DNA of 64,000 nucleotides from Anaerococcus sp. Marseille-P3915 (GTDB lineage Bacteria; Bacillota; Clostridia; Tissierellales; Peptoniphilaceae): positions 319,303-383,302 of the forward strand of contig NZ_LT984887.1 in assembly GCF_900258475.1 (NCBI RefSeq), in the 5' to 3' direction. How positions within the stretch are numbered: the first letter of the stretch is position 1; the number at the start of each line of letters is the position of its first letter. Below, piece by piece: positions 9,353-18,119 of the stretch. The position numbers were made by a program, and so were the translations under genes. A model generated the notes under the pieces. That model ran no database searches. It saw only the letters and a list, made by a program, of their open reading frames with translations, and was not told where the DNA came from.

Positions 9353-10210
9353 ATGATAATTATGAATAAAATAATAAATAAAAAAATATTACTGCAAATA
9401 GTTTTCTATGCATTATCATTTCCTCTTATATATTGTATCTTTGTATTATGTGCTAAGCTTGATTTTATTCCTATAGTTAATAATCTAATTTTGATTTTAT
9501 CATGGCTTGGATTTTTTGCTTATCAGATTTTTTCTATATATAAATTCACTAATCTTAAAATAAATTTTTATTTAAAGCTATTTATAAGTTTAGTTTTGAT
9601 TGGCATAATGCTTTTGTCGGTATACTTTATACTAATAATGAGTATTTTTGCTTTTAAGGACAATGAGCCTTTTTCTTATCAAGGAGAAAAATATTATATC
9701 CTGAATGAAGGCTGGCTTGATGATGATTATGAAATTTATAGGAAAAAAATAATCACAATGGATAAGCTTAATTTTGAAGAATCAAAGAAAATTTTTAAGG
9801 ATATCAGTAATATTTCAAATGATCAAGTAAAAGATAAGTTTGAAATCTATTTTGATAAGGACAAGCAAATTATCAAAGGCCAAAAATCATTAGCATATGA
9901 CAGGTCCGGGTCTGAACTAAGTGAAAAAGAAATTTTAAAAGATTTTAGCCTAAGAGATGCAAAATTAATAGCAAATTCAGCTTATGGCCTTATTGAAGTA
10001 GATAGGGCAGGAGCGAGGTCAAGGTGGTTTTTCATTGAAGTTATAGATAATAAATTAAATTTTATTTCGGAAATTCCAGATACTAATCCTGAAATTAGCG
10101 GGGAAATTTCTGAGGATGGTCTTATTTTACTTAGGTGTGAAGATGTTAATGGAAATATAAATTTTTATAAGTCAGATGACTTAGGCAAAACTTTTAAACT
10201 TACTGATTAA
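9353..10210 (+). CDS. Membrane-anchored protein with C-terminal Asp-box
   Basis: A 285-aa protein with three N-terminal transmembrane helices (about 10-32, 40-60 and 75-100) and a soluble domain of about 185 residues. The C-terminus ends in SDDLGKTFKL, which fits the Asp-box pattern S-x-D-x-G-x-T-F seen in BNR/sialidase beta-propellers, but only one copy is present, so this is not a full propeller. Two starts are possible, at 9353 and 9362; spacing to the AGGG site does not decide. Function unknown. Confidence 0.55.
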   Translation: MIIMNKIINKKILLQIVFYALSFPLIYCIFVLCAKLDFIPIVNNLILILSWLGFFAYQIFSIYKFTNLKINFYLKLFISLVLIGIMLLSVYFILIMSIFAFKDNEPFSYQGEKYYILNEGWLDDDYEIYRKKIITMDKLNFEESKKIFKDISNISNDQVKDKFEIYFDKDKQIIKGQKSLAYDRSGSELSEKEILKDFSLRDAKLIANSAYGLIEVDRAGARSRWFFIEVIDNKLNFISEIPDTNPEISGEISEDGLILLRCEDVNGNINFYKSDDLGKTFKLTD

Positions 10211-10216
10211 AAATAT

Positions 10217-10244
10217 TTGATTTTAAGTTAAATTTGCATATAAT
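10217..10244 (+). promoter_or_regulatory. Promoter of fluoride-riboswitch transcript
   Basis: -35 TTGATT (10217-10222), 16-bp spacer, -10 TATAAT (10239-10244). The predicted start at about 10251 coincides with the first base of the riboswitch aptamer. Confidence 0.75.
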
Positions 10245-10249
10245 TATTT

Positions 10250-10316
10250 TAGGGAATGAAGTTCTCCCGTGATTATAATCTAAAGAATCTAAAACGCGAA
10301 AGCTGATGACTTCTAC
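10250..10316 (+). promoter_or_regulatory. Fluoride riboswitch (crcB motif) aptamer
   Basis: The sequence reads GGGAATGAAGTTCTCCC, a variable hairpin, then AAACGCGAAAGCTGATGACTT and CTAC. This matches the class consensus: a GG-AUG-G-UUC-CC loop, and a downstream CUGAUGACUUCUAC arm that forms the pseudoknot. It precedes an antiporter gene, one of the known classes of fluoride-responsive targets. Fluoride binding should stabilise the aptamer and stop the overlapping terminator from forming. Confidence 0.88.
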
Positions 10317-10341
10317 TTGATTGTAGGGGTGTCAGCTTTTT
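10302..10341 (+). terminator. Riboswitch expression-platform terminator
   Basis: GCTGATGACTTCTAC, the last arm of the aptamer, can pair with GTAGGGGTGTCAGC and is followed by seven T residues. Because the arm is shared, the aptamer and terminator are mutually exclusive, which predicts a fluoride-ON transcriptional switch. Confidence 0.85.
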
Positions 10342-10365
10342 TTGTTAGGAAATTAAGGAGGTATT

Positions 10366-11562
10366 ATGATTTTATCTTTAGGACTTATCCTACTAGTGGG
10401 AATGAGTCTTGCTAGTATTTTTAAGAAAATAGGCTTGCCTGCCATTATTGGTATGCTTTTAACTGGAATTATCCTTGGGCCAGAGCTTTTAAACTTGATT
10501 GACCCTAATACATTAGCAATTTCATCAGATTTAAGGACAATTGCCCTTATTGTTATCTTGCTTAAGGCGGGCCTTTCACTAGATATTTCTGACCTTAAGA
10601 GGGTTGGTACATCTGCAGTTCTTTTGTCATTTTTGCCAGCATCATTTGAAATATTGGCCTACGCAATATTTGCACCTATGGTTTTAGGCTTGAATCTTAT
10701 TGATGGACTCCTTATGGGGGCTGTGATGGGAGCTGTTTCTCCTGCCATAGTCGTACCTAGGATGGTTAAGTTGATTGATGAGGGCTATGGTAAAGATAAA
10801 TCTATCCCTCAGATGATCCTTGCTGGAGCATCTTGTGATGATGTCTTTGTCCTTGTTCTTTTTTCATCATTTTTATCTATGGCTAAGGGTGGAAGTTTTT
10901 CAGCTGGATCTCTTATAAAGGTACCTATTTCAATAATACTTGGCATAGGAGTCGGAATTTTAATGGGTTTTTTGCTTTATTATTTCTTTGAAATGAAATT
11001 TAAAAAAGGAGCCTACATCAGAAATTCTACTAAGGTCATTATTATTTTGGGTATCTCATTTTTGCTCGTAAGTATGGAAGGCTTATTAAAAAATCTTGTT
11101 CCAATTTCTGGACTACTTGCAGTTATTGCTATGGCTAGCTCCTATAAAATAAAGGCCAAGGATGCCCTAGTTAGTAGACTTTCAGATAAATTTGCTAAGT
11201 TGTGGATATTTGCAGAAGTGCTATTATTTGTCCTAGTTGGCGCTGAGGTTGATATAAAATATATGACTGAAGTTGGATTTTATGGGATAATTTTAATATT
11301 TTTAGGCCTAATAATTAGGGCTATTGGAGTCTTTATTGCTGTAGGATTTTCTGATCTTAATAAGAAAGAAAAGTTATTTACTATTTTTTCTTATATGCCA
11401 AAGGCTACTGTCCAAGCTGCTATCGGTTCAGTTGCCCTTGCTAATGGCTTATCATCTGGTCTTGCAATTTTATCTGTAGCAGTGCTTGGGATTTTAATTA
11501 CAGCACCACTTGGAGCAATCTTGATAGATAAATCCTACAAAAAACTTTTAGTTAGAGGATAA
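10366..11562 (+). CDS. Fluoride-regulated cation/proton antiporter
   Basis: A 398-aa membrane protein with about 12 transmembrane helices, in the monovalent cation:proton antiporter family (Na_H_Exchanger domain). Visible family features are GMLLTGIILGPELL near the N-terminus and GAVMGAVSPAIVVPRMV in the central helices. GASCDDVFVLVLF contains the paired aspartates typical of electrogenic antiporter ion sites. The fluoride riboswitch directly upstream suggests induction during fluoride stress, where it could help restore pH or expel the ion. Whether it moves fluoride or only Na+/H+ cannot be told from sequence. Start follows TAAGGAGGTATT. Confidence 0.88.
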   Translation: MILSLGLILLVGMSLASIFKKIGLPAIIGMLLTGIILGPELLNLIDPNTLAISSDLRTIALIVILLKAGLSLDISDLKRVGTSAVLLSFLPASFEILAYAIFAPMVLGLNLIDGLLMGAVMGAVSPAIVVPRMVKLIDEGYGKDKSIPQMILAGASCDDVFVLVLFSSFLSMAKGGSFSAGSLIKVPISIILGIGVGILMGFLLYYFFEMKFKKGAYIRNSTKVIIILGISFLLVSMEGLLKNLVPISGLLAVIAMASSYKIKAKDALVSRLSDKFAKLWIFAEVLLFVLVGAEVDIKYMTEVGFYGIILIFLGLIIRAIGVFIAVGFSDLNKKEKLFTIFSYMPKATVQAAIGSVALANGLSSGLAILSVAVLGILITAPLGAILIDKSYKKLLVRG

Positions 11563-11580
11563 AATACTGAGTTTTTAAAA

Positions 11581-11589
11581 TGGTATAAT
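11581..11589 (+). promoter_or_regulatory. Extended -10 promoter of thyX
   Basis: TGGTATAAT matches the extended -10 element (TGnTATAAT). No good -35 is seen, which is tolerated at such promoters. It lies 30 bp upstream of the thyX start. Confidence 0.6.
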
Positions 11590-11618
11590 AGAATTAGATT
11601 AGAAAAGAAAGGTATTTT

Positions 11619-12392
11619 ATGACAGAAGCTAAGTTAAAAGTTAAATTATTAAATTATACACCAAATGGAGAAGAGACAATAGCTCAGGCTGGTAAGCTTT
11701 GCTATTCTCCAGTTGGGGTGGATGAAATTTCTAAAAAGCAAGATGAAGAAGCTATCGCCAAATATGTAAAGATGCTTGCAAGCATGGGTCATATGTCTCC
11801 AATTGAGCATATTTCCTTTACCTTTGCAGTTGAGGGAGTATCTAGGACTTTAACCCACCAACTCGTCCGCCATAGGCTTGCTTCCTATTCTCAGCAATCT
11901 CAAAGATATGTCAAATTAGATGGTTTTGAATACATAATCCCACCCCACATAAAGGAAAACCCTGAAGCAACTGAAATTTATATAAAGGCTATGGAAGAAG
12001 ATCAAAAAGCCTATGATAAGCTTACAGATATCTTATTTGATAAGCATTTTAAAGATTTTATATCAGAAGGACTGGATGAAAAGACAGCAAAAAGACAAGC
12101 TAGCAAGAAGGCTATAGAAGATGCAAGGTATGTATTTCCAAATGCTTGCGAGACTAAAATTGTCTTTACAATGAATGCTAGAACCCTTCTTCATTTTTTC
12201 TCCTTAAGGTCATGTAACAGGGCACAGTGGGAGATACGAGAGCTTTCTGATCAGATGATTAAGCTTGTCAAAGGGATTTATCCAAATATCTTTGCCAATG
12301 CAGGTCCATCATGCATTGGAGGACCTTGTCCAGAAGGTAAGATGACTTGCGGGAAAATCAATGAAGTTAGAGAAAAATATAAAAATATTTAA
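11619..12392 (+). CDS. thyX: Flavin-dependent thymidylate synthase ThyX
   Basis: A 257-aa enzyme making dTMP from dUMP with methylene-tetrahydrofolate, FAD and NADPH. The ThyX signature RHRxxSxxxxSxR is visible as [13 protein letters not shown] (about residues 86-98), and the C-terminal [14 protein letters not shown] block binds substrate. The start follows AGAAAGGTATTTT. It has its own extended -10 promoter and a terminator, so it is monocistronic. No thyA is seen in the window. Confidence 0.96.
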   Translation: MTEAKLKVKLLNYTPNGEETIAQAGKLCYSPVGVDEISKKQDEEAIAKYVKMLASMGHMSPIEHISFTFAVEGVSRTLTHQLVRHRLASYSQQSQRYVKLDGFEYIIPPHIKENPEATEIYIKAMEEDQKAYDKLTDILFDKHFKDFISEGLDEKTAKRQASKKAIEDARYVFPNACETKIVFTMNARTLLHFFSLRSCNRAQWEIRELSDQMIKLVKGIYPNIFANAGPSCIGGPCPEGKMTCGKINEVREKYKNI

Positions 12393-12417
12393 GGGCCACA
12401 TGGCTCTTTTATATTTG
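12393..12417 (+). terminator. Terminator after thyX
   Basis: Short GGGCC/GGCTC stem with ACAT loop, followed by TTTTATATTT, immediately after the thyX stop. Confidence 0.65.
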
Positions 12418-12466
12418 CTAAAAATGGGTATAAATACATATATGATATAGACAGGAAGGAATAATT

Positions 12467-13168
12467 ATGTCTTATATAAGTTTAAAAAATGTGAGCAAAA
12501 AATACAAGTCTGGTACCAGCGAGATAGTTGCTAACGACAATATAAGTTTTGACCTTGATGAAGGGAAACTTCTTATAATTGTTGGGGCATCAGGTGCTGG
12601 TAAGACTACTCTACTAAATATAATAGGCGGAATGGAGCAAGCAAGTTCCGGAGATATATTAATTGATGGTAAAAACCTATCAAAATTAAATGATAAAGAC
12701 CTTACCACCTATAGGCGTGATGACGTTGGTTTTGTATTCCAACATTATAATCTTATACCAAATCTCACAGCCCTTGAAAATGTTGAATTAGCTAGCGAAT
12801 TATCAAAAGATTCCCTAGTGGCAGAAGAGGTCTTAGATGAGGTAGGTCTTAATTCAAGGTATGAAAATTTCCCGTCACAATTATCTGGAGGTGAGCAGCA
12901 AAGAGTTGCAATTGCAAGGGCTTTAGCCAAAAATCCTAAGCTTTTATTATGCGATGAGCCTACAGGTGCTCTTGATTATAAAACGGGAAAAAACATTCTA
13001 AAACTCTTACAAGATGCTTCAAGAAGGCTTGGAGCAACAGTTATAATAATAACCCACAATTCCCTTATTAAGCCAATGGCTGATGAGGTAATAGAACTAA
13101 AAGATGGGAAAATCCTGAAAGCATATAGCAATGAAAACCCAAGACCAGTTGGAGAACTGGAGTGGTAA
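12467..13168 (+). CDS. ABC transporter ATPase (MacB/LolD type)
   Basis: A 233-aa ATP-binding subunit. Walker A is [11 protein letters not shown], the signature [15 protein letters not shown], Walker [13 protein letters not shown], and the switch histidine is in IIITHNS. The sequence is closest to the MacB/LolD/FtsE branch, which works with FtsX-type permeases as mechanotransmission machines. It is followed one base later by its permease partner, so the two are translationally coupled. Start follows CAGGAAGGAATAATT. Confidence 0.93.
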   Translation: MSYISLKNVSKKYKSGTSEIVANDNISFDLDEGKLLIIVGASGAGKTTLLNIIGGMEQASSGDILIDGKNLSKLNDKDLTTYRRDDVGFVFQHYNLIPNLTALENVELASELSKDSLVAEEVLDEVGLNSRYENFPSQLSGGEQQRVAIARALAKNPKLLLCDEPTGALDYKTGKNILKLLQDASRRLGATVIIITHNSLIKPMADEVIELKDGKILKAYSNENPRPVGELEW

Positions 13169-13169
13169 G

Positions 13170-16100
13170 ATGAATACTTTTTATAAAAATATAATAAGGG
13201 ATATGAAAACAACCCTAGGAAAGGTATTTTCAATTGGAGTCATGGTTGGTCTTGCAACGATGATAATTGTAGGACTAAACCTAACAGGCCCATCTATGAG
13301 AAAAAGCCTTGACGAGTCACTTAATATCTATAAACACCCTGATATAATAGTAAGGTCAACCTATCCAATGGATTATGAAGATCAGATTCTTTTAGAAAAT
13401 GATGATGATATCAAAGATATTTCCTTTATAAAAATTATAGACTTAGAAAATCAGGATAATATTATAAGAATAAAATCTTTTGATAAGAATTTTGAAAAAA
13501 TAGATATGGTCGATGGTCAAAAGTTAAAGGCAAAGAACGAAATAATTCTAGATAAGGCCTTAAAATCTACTTATAAGATTGGCGACTATGTAGATTTTTC
13601 CTATATAAATGACAAGCAGAAGGATACTAATAAGCTTAAAAATACAAAATATAAAGTTGTTGGATTTTTTAATACCAGTCAGAGATTTCTTGAAGATATG
13701 AAAGAAATATCTCCAGTAGGCAAAAAAGAGATAGCTGGCCTTGCCTTTATTTCAGAAGAAAATTTTGAAAAAGAAGAATTTGATGAAGTAAATATTTCTT
13801 ATAAAACTACTGAAGAATTAAATAAAACAAGTAATGAATACAAGAAAATTGTAAAAGATAAGAAGGATACGATAGATAAGGCCATCCTCTCTAGACCAAA
13901 GGAAGTATTAGAGAAGATAAAAACTGAAGCTAATGATAAGATAAATAAGGCCGAGGGCGACTTATCTGATGCTAGAGAAAAAATATCTGATACAGAAAAA
14001 GATTTAAAAGATGCTAAGATAAAAATTGATGATGGATTTAGTAAATACGAGACAGAAAAAGCAAAGTATCATAGAGAAATTGAAAATGCTAAGTCTAAGC
14101 TAACTAAGGCAAGAAATGACTTAATTACAGGTCAAGCAGAGCTTGATAAGGCCAAGCTTGAATTAGAAAATTCAAGAAATAAATATGATGAAGAGATTAA
14201 AATAAATGAAGAAAAGTTAAATGAATCTTATCAACAGATTAAGGCAGGCCAAGATGAAATTTCAAGCAAAAGGCAAGAAATAGAAAATGGTCTAAGTCAG
14301 ATAGATGCTTCTTTTAAGGAATCTTTACAAGTTAATGGTCAATTACCAGATTCTAATGAAAATCAGACTGAATTAGGACTTGATACATTAGGCCTGGCTA
14401 ATTCTGATGATTTTGAAGAAGAAATAGCTAAGCAAAAGGCACCCCTACTAGCTGGCCTTGAAGAAATCAAGAAAAAGGAAGCTGAATTGAATAGGTCCCT
14501 TGCTACTTACAACCAAGGAAAAGCTAAGTTTGAAGAAGAGAAAAAATCAGGAGCAGCAAAACTTGACCAGGCTCAAAAAACAGTAAATAGTAAGCAAACA
14601 GAAATCAACAGAGGATGGACATCATATTATCAGGGCCTAGATGAGCTTGAAAAAAATAGGGTAAAGGGCGCAAATGAATTAGAAAAAGCCTATAAGGACC
14701 TTATAAAATCAAAAGCTGATTATGAAAAGGGTCTTAAGGAATTTGAAGATAAAAAAGCAGAGTCCTTAGATGATATAGAAGAAGGCGAAGAAAAGATAAA
14801 AGATCAAAAGGAAACCCTTCTAAAGCTTACAGATCCTGAATATAAGGTGAGTACAATCTTTGATAACGAGGGTATAGATACTTATTATCAAAACTCCCTA
14901 AATATGGACAAATTATCCCTAGTATTTCCTGTATTTTTCTACATGGTAGCCATGCTTGTTACCCTTACAACCATGAAAAGATATATAGAGGAGCAAAGGC
15001 TAATAAATGGTAGTCTAAAATCCTTGGGCTATTCAAATAAATTAATAGCCAGGAGATTCTATATTTATGGTTTGATACCTACTTTGATAGGGTCAATAAT
15101 AGGTGGGATTTTGGCAAGGTATCTGATAGCGGGGATAATATTTAAGGCATATTCAACAGGTTTTTCTATAATAAATATGAGCTTCACATCATCGCTTCTT
15201 TTGATTATAGGGTCTGTAATTCTTTCAGCAAGTTTAGTAGCCTTAACAGTATTTTTCACCTCTAAGGAAACTGTAAATGAGTCCCCAGCAAGACTACTTC
15301 AGGCAAAGGCACCGGAAAAAGGATCTAAAATCCTTTTAGAAAAGATAAGGCCAATTTGGAAAAGCCTATCCTTTATGCAAAAAATCACAGCTAGAAACCT
15401 ATTTAGGTATAAGTCAAGGATGTTTATGACCCTCTTTGGAGTAGCAGGCTGCACAGCCCTAATATTTTTCGGCTTTGCAATGATTGATTCCTTAAAGGAT
15501 ACATCAGCTATTCAACAAAATGAACTCTTTCACTACCAGTCAATAGCAATCCTAGATCAAAAGTCAGATAGGAAAGCTTTCGATGATTTGATAGAAAAAG
15601 ATAAGAGGCTTGAGATTAGAAATGAAAGTGCAAGTCTAAATAGAACTGGTACAGACCTTGACCTATCAATTATAATACCTAAGGATATAGCTAGGTTTAA
15701 TGATTTCGTATCTTTAAGAAAAAATAAAAGTAATCCTATAAATTTAAAAGAAGCTAAGGCTGTAATTACAAAAAATGCTAGCAAAAAGCTTAAATTGAAG
15801 GAAAATGACAAGATAAAGGTAGAAGTTGATAAGAAATTAATAGAAATTGAGATAGGAGCAATTACAGAAAATTATGTAGGAGATTATCTATATATTTCCA
15901 AGGACTATTATGAAGATTTGACCTCTAATAAACTAAGCGTAAATGCAGATTATATAAAGGGTGATCCCGATAAAATTACCCAGAAATTAGAAGATATTGA
16001 CGATATTCTTGCAGTAATAAATACAAGCAGAGCCTATGAATCAATGGATGCCTTGCTTGCTAATTTAAACTTAGTAATAGTTGTAATAACCCTAGTTTCA

Positions 16101-16466
16101 TCAGTGCTTGCAAGTGTCGTTTTATATAATATAACCGATATAAATGTAAGCGAGAGGAAAAGAGAGCTTGCAACCATAAAAGTTCTAGGCTTTTATCCAA
16201 AAGAAGTTACAGCCTATATTTATAGGGAAATATTTATCCTAAGCCTTATAGGCATAGGAGGTGGATATTTGTTAGGTTATCTAATGTTTAGGTATATAAT
16301 TGACCTGGTTGCTCCAAGAGATATTATGCTTTCCTATAAGCTTCACCCTATAAGCTTCATAGTAAGTGCGGCCATAACCCTTATCCTATCAATGATTATG
16401 CTTATATATGTACACAATAAACTTAAAAATATCGACATGGCTGAGGCCATGAGCAGTGGAGAATAA
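13170..16466 (+). CDS. FtsX-family permease with long coiled-coil ectodomain
   Basis: A 1098-aa partner of the upstream ATPase. An N-terminal membrane helix (about residues 15-37) precedes a large extracytoplasmic part with a predicted coiled coil (about 240-560, dense in Glu/Lys/Ala heptads such as KAEGDLSDAREKISD). The first FtsX permease block (about 590-710) follows, then a further membrane helix and ectodomain. A final FtsX block (about 970-1090) closes the protein. The start at MNTFYKN is chosen because it follows the ATPase stop directly; a 13-codon extension would overlap that gene. Such exporters in Firmicutes handle lipoproteins, peptides or cell-wall signalling; the substrate is unknown. 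Confidence 0.88.
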   Translation: MNTFYKNIIRDMKTTLGKVFSIGVMVGLATMIIVGLNLTGPSMRKSLDESLNIYKHPDIIVRSTYPMDYEDQILLENDDDIKDISFIKIIDLENQDNIIRIKSFDKNFEKIDMVDGQKLKAKNEIILDKALKSTYKIGDYVDFSYINDKQKDTNKLKNTKYKVVGFFNTSQRFLEDMKEISPVGKKEIAGLAFISEENFEKEEFDEVNISYKTTEELNKTSNEYKKIVKDKKDTIDKAILSRPKEVLEKIKTEANDKINKAEGDLSDAREKISDTEKDLKDAKIKIDDGFSKYETEKAKYHREIENAKSKLTKARNDLITGQAELDKAKLELENSRNKYDEEIKINEEKLNESYQQIKAGQDEISSKRQEIENGLSQIDASFKESLQVNGQLPDSNENQTELGLDTLGLANSDDFEEEIAKQKAPLLAGLEEIKKKEAELNRSLATYNQGKAKFEEEKKSGAAKLDQAQKTVNSKQTEINRGWTSYYQGLDELEKNRVKGANELEKAYKDLIKSKADYEKGLKEFEDKKAESLDDIEEGEEKIKDQKETLLKLTDPEYKVSTIFDNEGIDTYYQNSLNMDKLSLVFPVFFYMVAMLVTLTTMKRYIEEQRLINGSLKSLGYSNKLIARRFYIYGLIPTLIGSIIGGILARYLIAGIIFKAYSTGFSIINMSFTSSLLLIIGSVILSASLVALTVFFTSKETVNESPARLLQAKAPEKGSKILLEKIRPIWKSLSFMQKITARNLFRYKSRMFMTLFGVAGCTALIFFGFAMIDSLKDTSAIQQNELFHYQSIAILDQKSDRKAFDDLIEKDKRLEIRNESASLNRTGTDLDLSIIIPKDIARFNDFVSLRKNKSNPINLKEAKAVITKNASKKLKLKENDKIKVEVDKKLIEIEIGAITENYVGDYLYISKDYYEDLTSNKLSVNADYIKGDPDKITQKLEDIDDILAVINTSRAYESMDALLANLNLVIVVITLVSSVLASVVLYNITDINVSERKRELATIKVLGFYPKEVTAYIYREIFILSLIGIGGGYLLGYLMFRYIIDLVAPRDIMLSYKLHPISFIVSAAITLILSMIMLIYVHNKLKNIDMAEAMSSGE

Positions 16467-16490
16467 GGCGGATTTTCCGTCTTTTTTCTT
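16466..16490 (+). terminator. Terminator of the ABC/FtsX operon
   Basis: Stem AGGCGGA/TCCGTCT with a three-base loop and a following T-run, starting at the permease stop codon. Confidence 0.8.
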
Positions 16491-16517
16491 TTTATTCCTA
16501 GATAAAATTTGAATCTT

Positions 16518-16526
16518 TGCTATAAT
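16518..16526 (+). promoter_or_regulatory. Extended -10 promoter of repair-like operon
   Basis: TGCTATAAT matches the extended -10 element, 16 bp before the start codon of the phosphatase gene and next to its GGGAGGTGAATT site. Confidence 0.55.
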
Positions 16527-16542
16527 TATAGGGAGGTGAATT

Positions 16543-17112
16543 ATGAAAATTATTTTAGTAAGACACGGATTAACAGAAGCTAATATGAAGATGGTCTACT
16601 CTATTGATGAGACAAAATTAGAACAAAGTGGCCTATACATATTAGATAGGACAAAAGAATTACTTAAAAATTATCAAATAGATGAAGTTTACACATCAAA
16701 CCTTTATAGGGCAAAAGAAACTGCGGACTACCTGGGCTATAAAGATTATAAGAGCGATGGCCGCCTAAATGAGATGAACTTTGGCGACTTTAAGGGCAGA
16801 AGCCTTGTTGATGTAAGAGAAAATGAAAAGGAATTTTTTATAAAGGAAAAGTCAGACTATTTTGGCCTAAAATATCCAAATGGAGAATCAAGGCTTGATG
16901 TAATAAAAAGAGTAGGAGATTTTCTTGAAGAAAAATCCAAGGAAGATAAGACAATCTTAATAATAAGCCACGGGATTGCCATAAGATCATCACTATTTTG
17001 GATATTAAAAGATCTTGATAATTGGCCATCATTTTGGATAGATAATGGATCACTTACAGTTTATAAGATTGAAGATGGCAAAAGACTTATAGAAAGTGTC
17101 AACCTAATATGA
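16543..17112 (+). CDS. Histidine phosphatase (phosphoglycerate mutase-like)
   Basis: A 189-aa member of the histidine phosphatase superfamily. The catalytic loop is VRHGLTEAN with His in RHG near residue 8, the second conserved histidine is in IISHGIAIR, and the acid residue lies in LNEMNFGDFKG. The short length and lack of the mutase insertion point to a phosphatase (CobC/PhoE-like) rather than glycolytic mutase. First gene of a tightly packed five-gene run; its stop overlaps the next start by 4 bp. Confidence 0.88.
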   Translation: MKIILVRHGLTEANMKMVYSIDETKLEQSGLYILDRTKELLKNYQIDEVYTSNLYRAKETADYLGYKDYKSDGRLNEMNFGDFKGRSLVDVRENEKEFFIKEKSDYFGLKYPNGESRLDVIKRVGDFLEEKSKEDKTILIISHGIAIRSSLFWILKDLDNWPSFWIDNGSLTVYKIEDGKRLIESVNLI

Positions 17113-18119
17113 AATTTATCCATCTAGCAGATGTTCATCTGGCAGATAATTTAAATTTTAAATCAGACCTATCTTCTCTCATCAGAAAGAAAAATAAAGA
17201 ATCTTTTTATAAAATCTTAGAAGAGAACCAAGATGCTGATTTTATTTTAATTGCCGGAGACCTTTACGAGAGGGATTATTTTACCCTAAATGATTACAAA
17301 GACCTATTTGAAAAAATTGGTGCTTTTAAAAAAGATGTCTTTTATGTTGCAGGAAATCACGATTATATAGGAAGGGATAATTATCTTTATCTAAAAAATA
17401 AACCAGATAATTTACACATTTTTTGGGACGATGATCTTTCTTATTTTGAGATCGATAATATAAGAGTTTATGGACTTTCATACGTGGATAGGATTTATAA
17501 TAAGGATTTTCCTTATGATATAGATTTAGAAGATTCATATTTTAATATTTTACTTGTCCACGGGGATGCCTATAATAAAAACTCATCATACTTAAATTTA
17601 GATATAGGAAAGCTTAAAAATCTTGGCTTTGACTATGTAGCCTTAGGTCACATTCACAAGAGAGATAAGCTTTATGATAATATTTATTACTCAGGAGCAA
17701 TCGAGCCTATGGATTATAGCGACCTTTATGACTTTGGTTATATTAAATATGATGAGGGAAAGGTTTCTTATGTAGATTCATCGCTAATGAAATTTTATGA
17801 TTTAAATATAGACCCAAGTGATTTTAATAATCAAGATGACTTGGTTGATTATATTAATTCTAAGTTAGAAGATAAGATAAATTTTTTAAGACTAAGGACA
17901 GACAAGAACATCTCTCTAAATTCTTTTAGAAAAAATGTTAATGCTTACGATATAGATTTAAAAATAAATGAGCAAATTGATTATAAAAAACTTGCAAGTC
18001 TTTATCCTAATTCAATTCTTTCAAAATTTTTAGAGAAATTTGAGGGCAAAGATGATGAAATATCTAATAGAGCCTTAGACCTAGGCTTAGAAGCCTTATT
18101 TAGGAGCCAAAATGACTGA
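17109..18119 (+). CDS. SbcD/YhaO-like DNA repair exonuclease
   Basis: A 336-aa calcineurin-type metallophosphoesterase. Metal-binding motifs in order are HLADVHLAD, AGDLYER, GNHDYIG, LVHGDA and LGHIHKRD, the pattern of SbcD/Mre11 nucleases. The next gene encodes the matching large ATPase, overlapping by 8 bp, which supports a YhaO/YhaN-like or SbcCD-like complex acting on DNA ends. Starts at an ATGA overlap with the phosphatase gene. Confidence 0.88.
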   Translation: MKFIHLADVHLADNLNFKSDLSSLIRKKNKESFYKILEENQDADFILIAGDLYERDYFTLNDYKDLFEKIGAFKKDVFYVAGNHDYIGRDNYLYLKNKPDNLHIFWDDDLSYFEIDNIRVYGLSYVDRIYNKDFPYDIDLEDSYFNILLVHGDAYNKNSSYLNLDIGKLKNLGFDYVALGHIHKRDKLYDNIYYSGAIEPMDYSDLYDFGYIKYDEGKVSYVDSSLMKFYDLNIDPSDFNNQDDLVDYINSKLEDKINFLRLRTDKNISLNSFRKNVNAYDIDLKINEQIDYKKLASLYPNSILSKFLEKFEGKDDEISNRALDLGLEALFRSQND

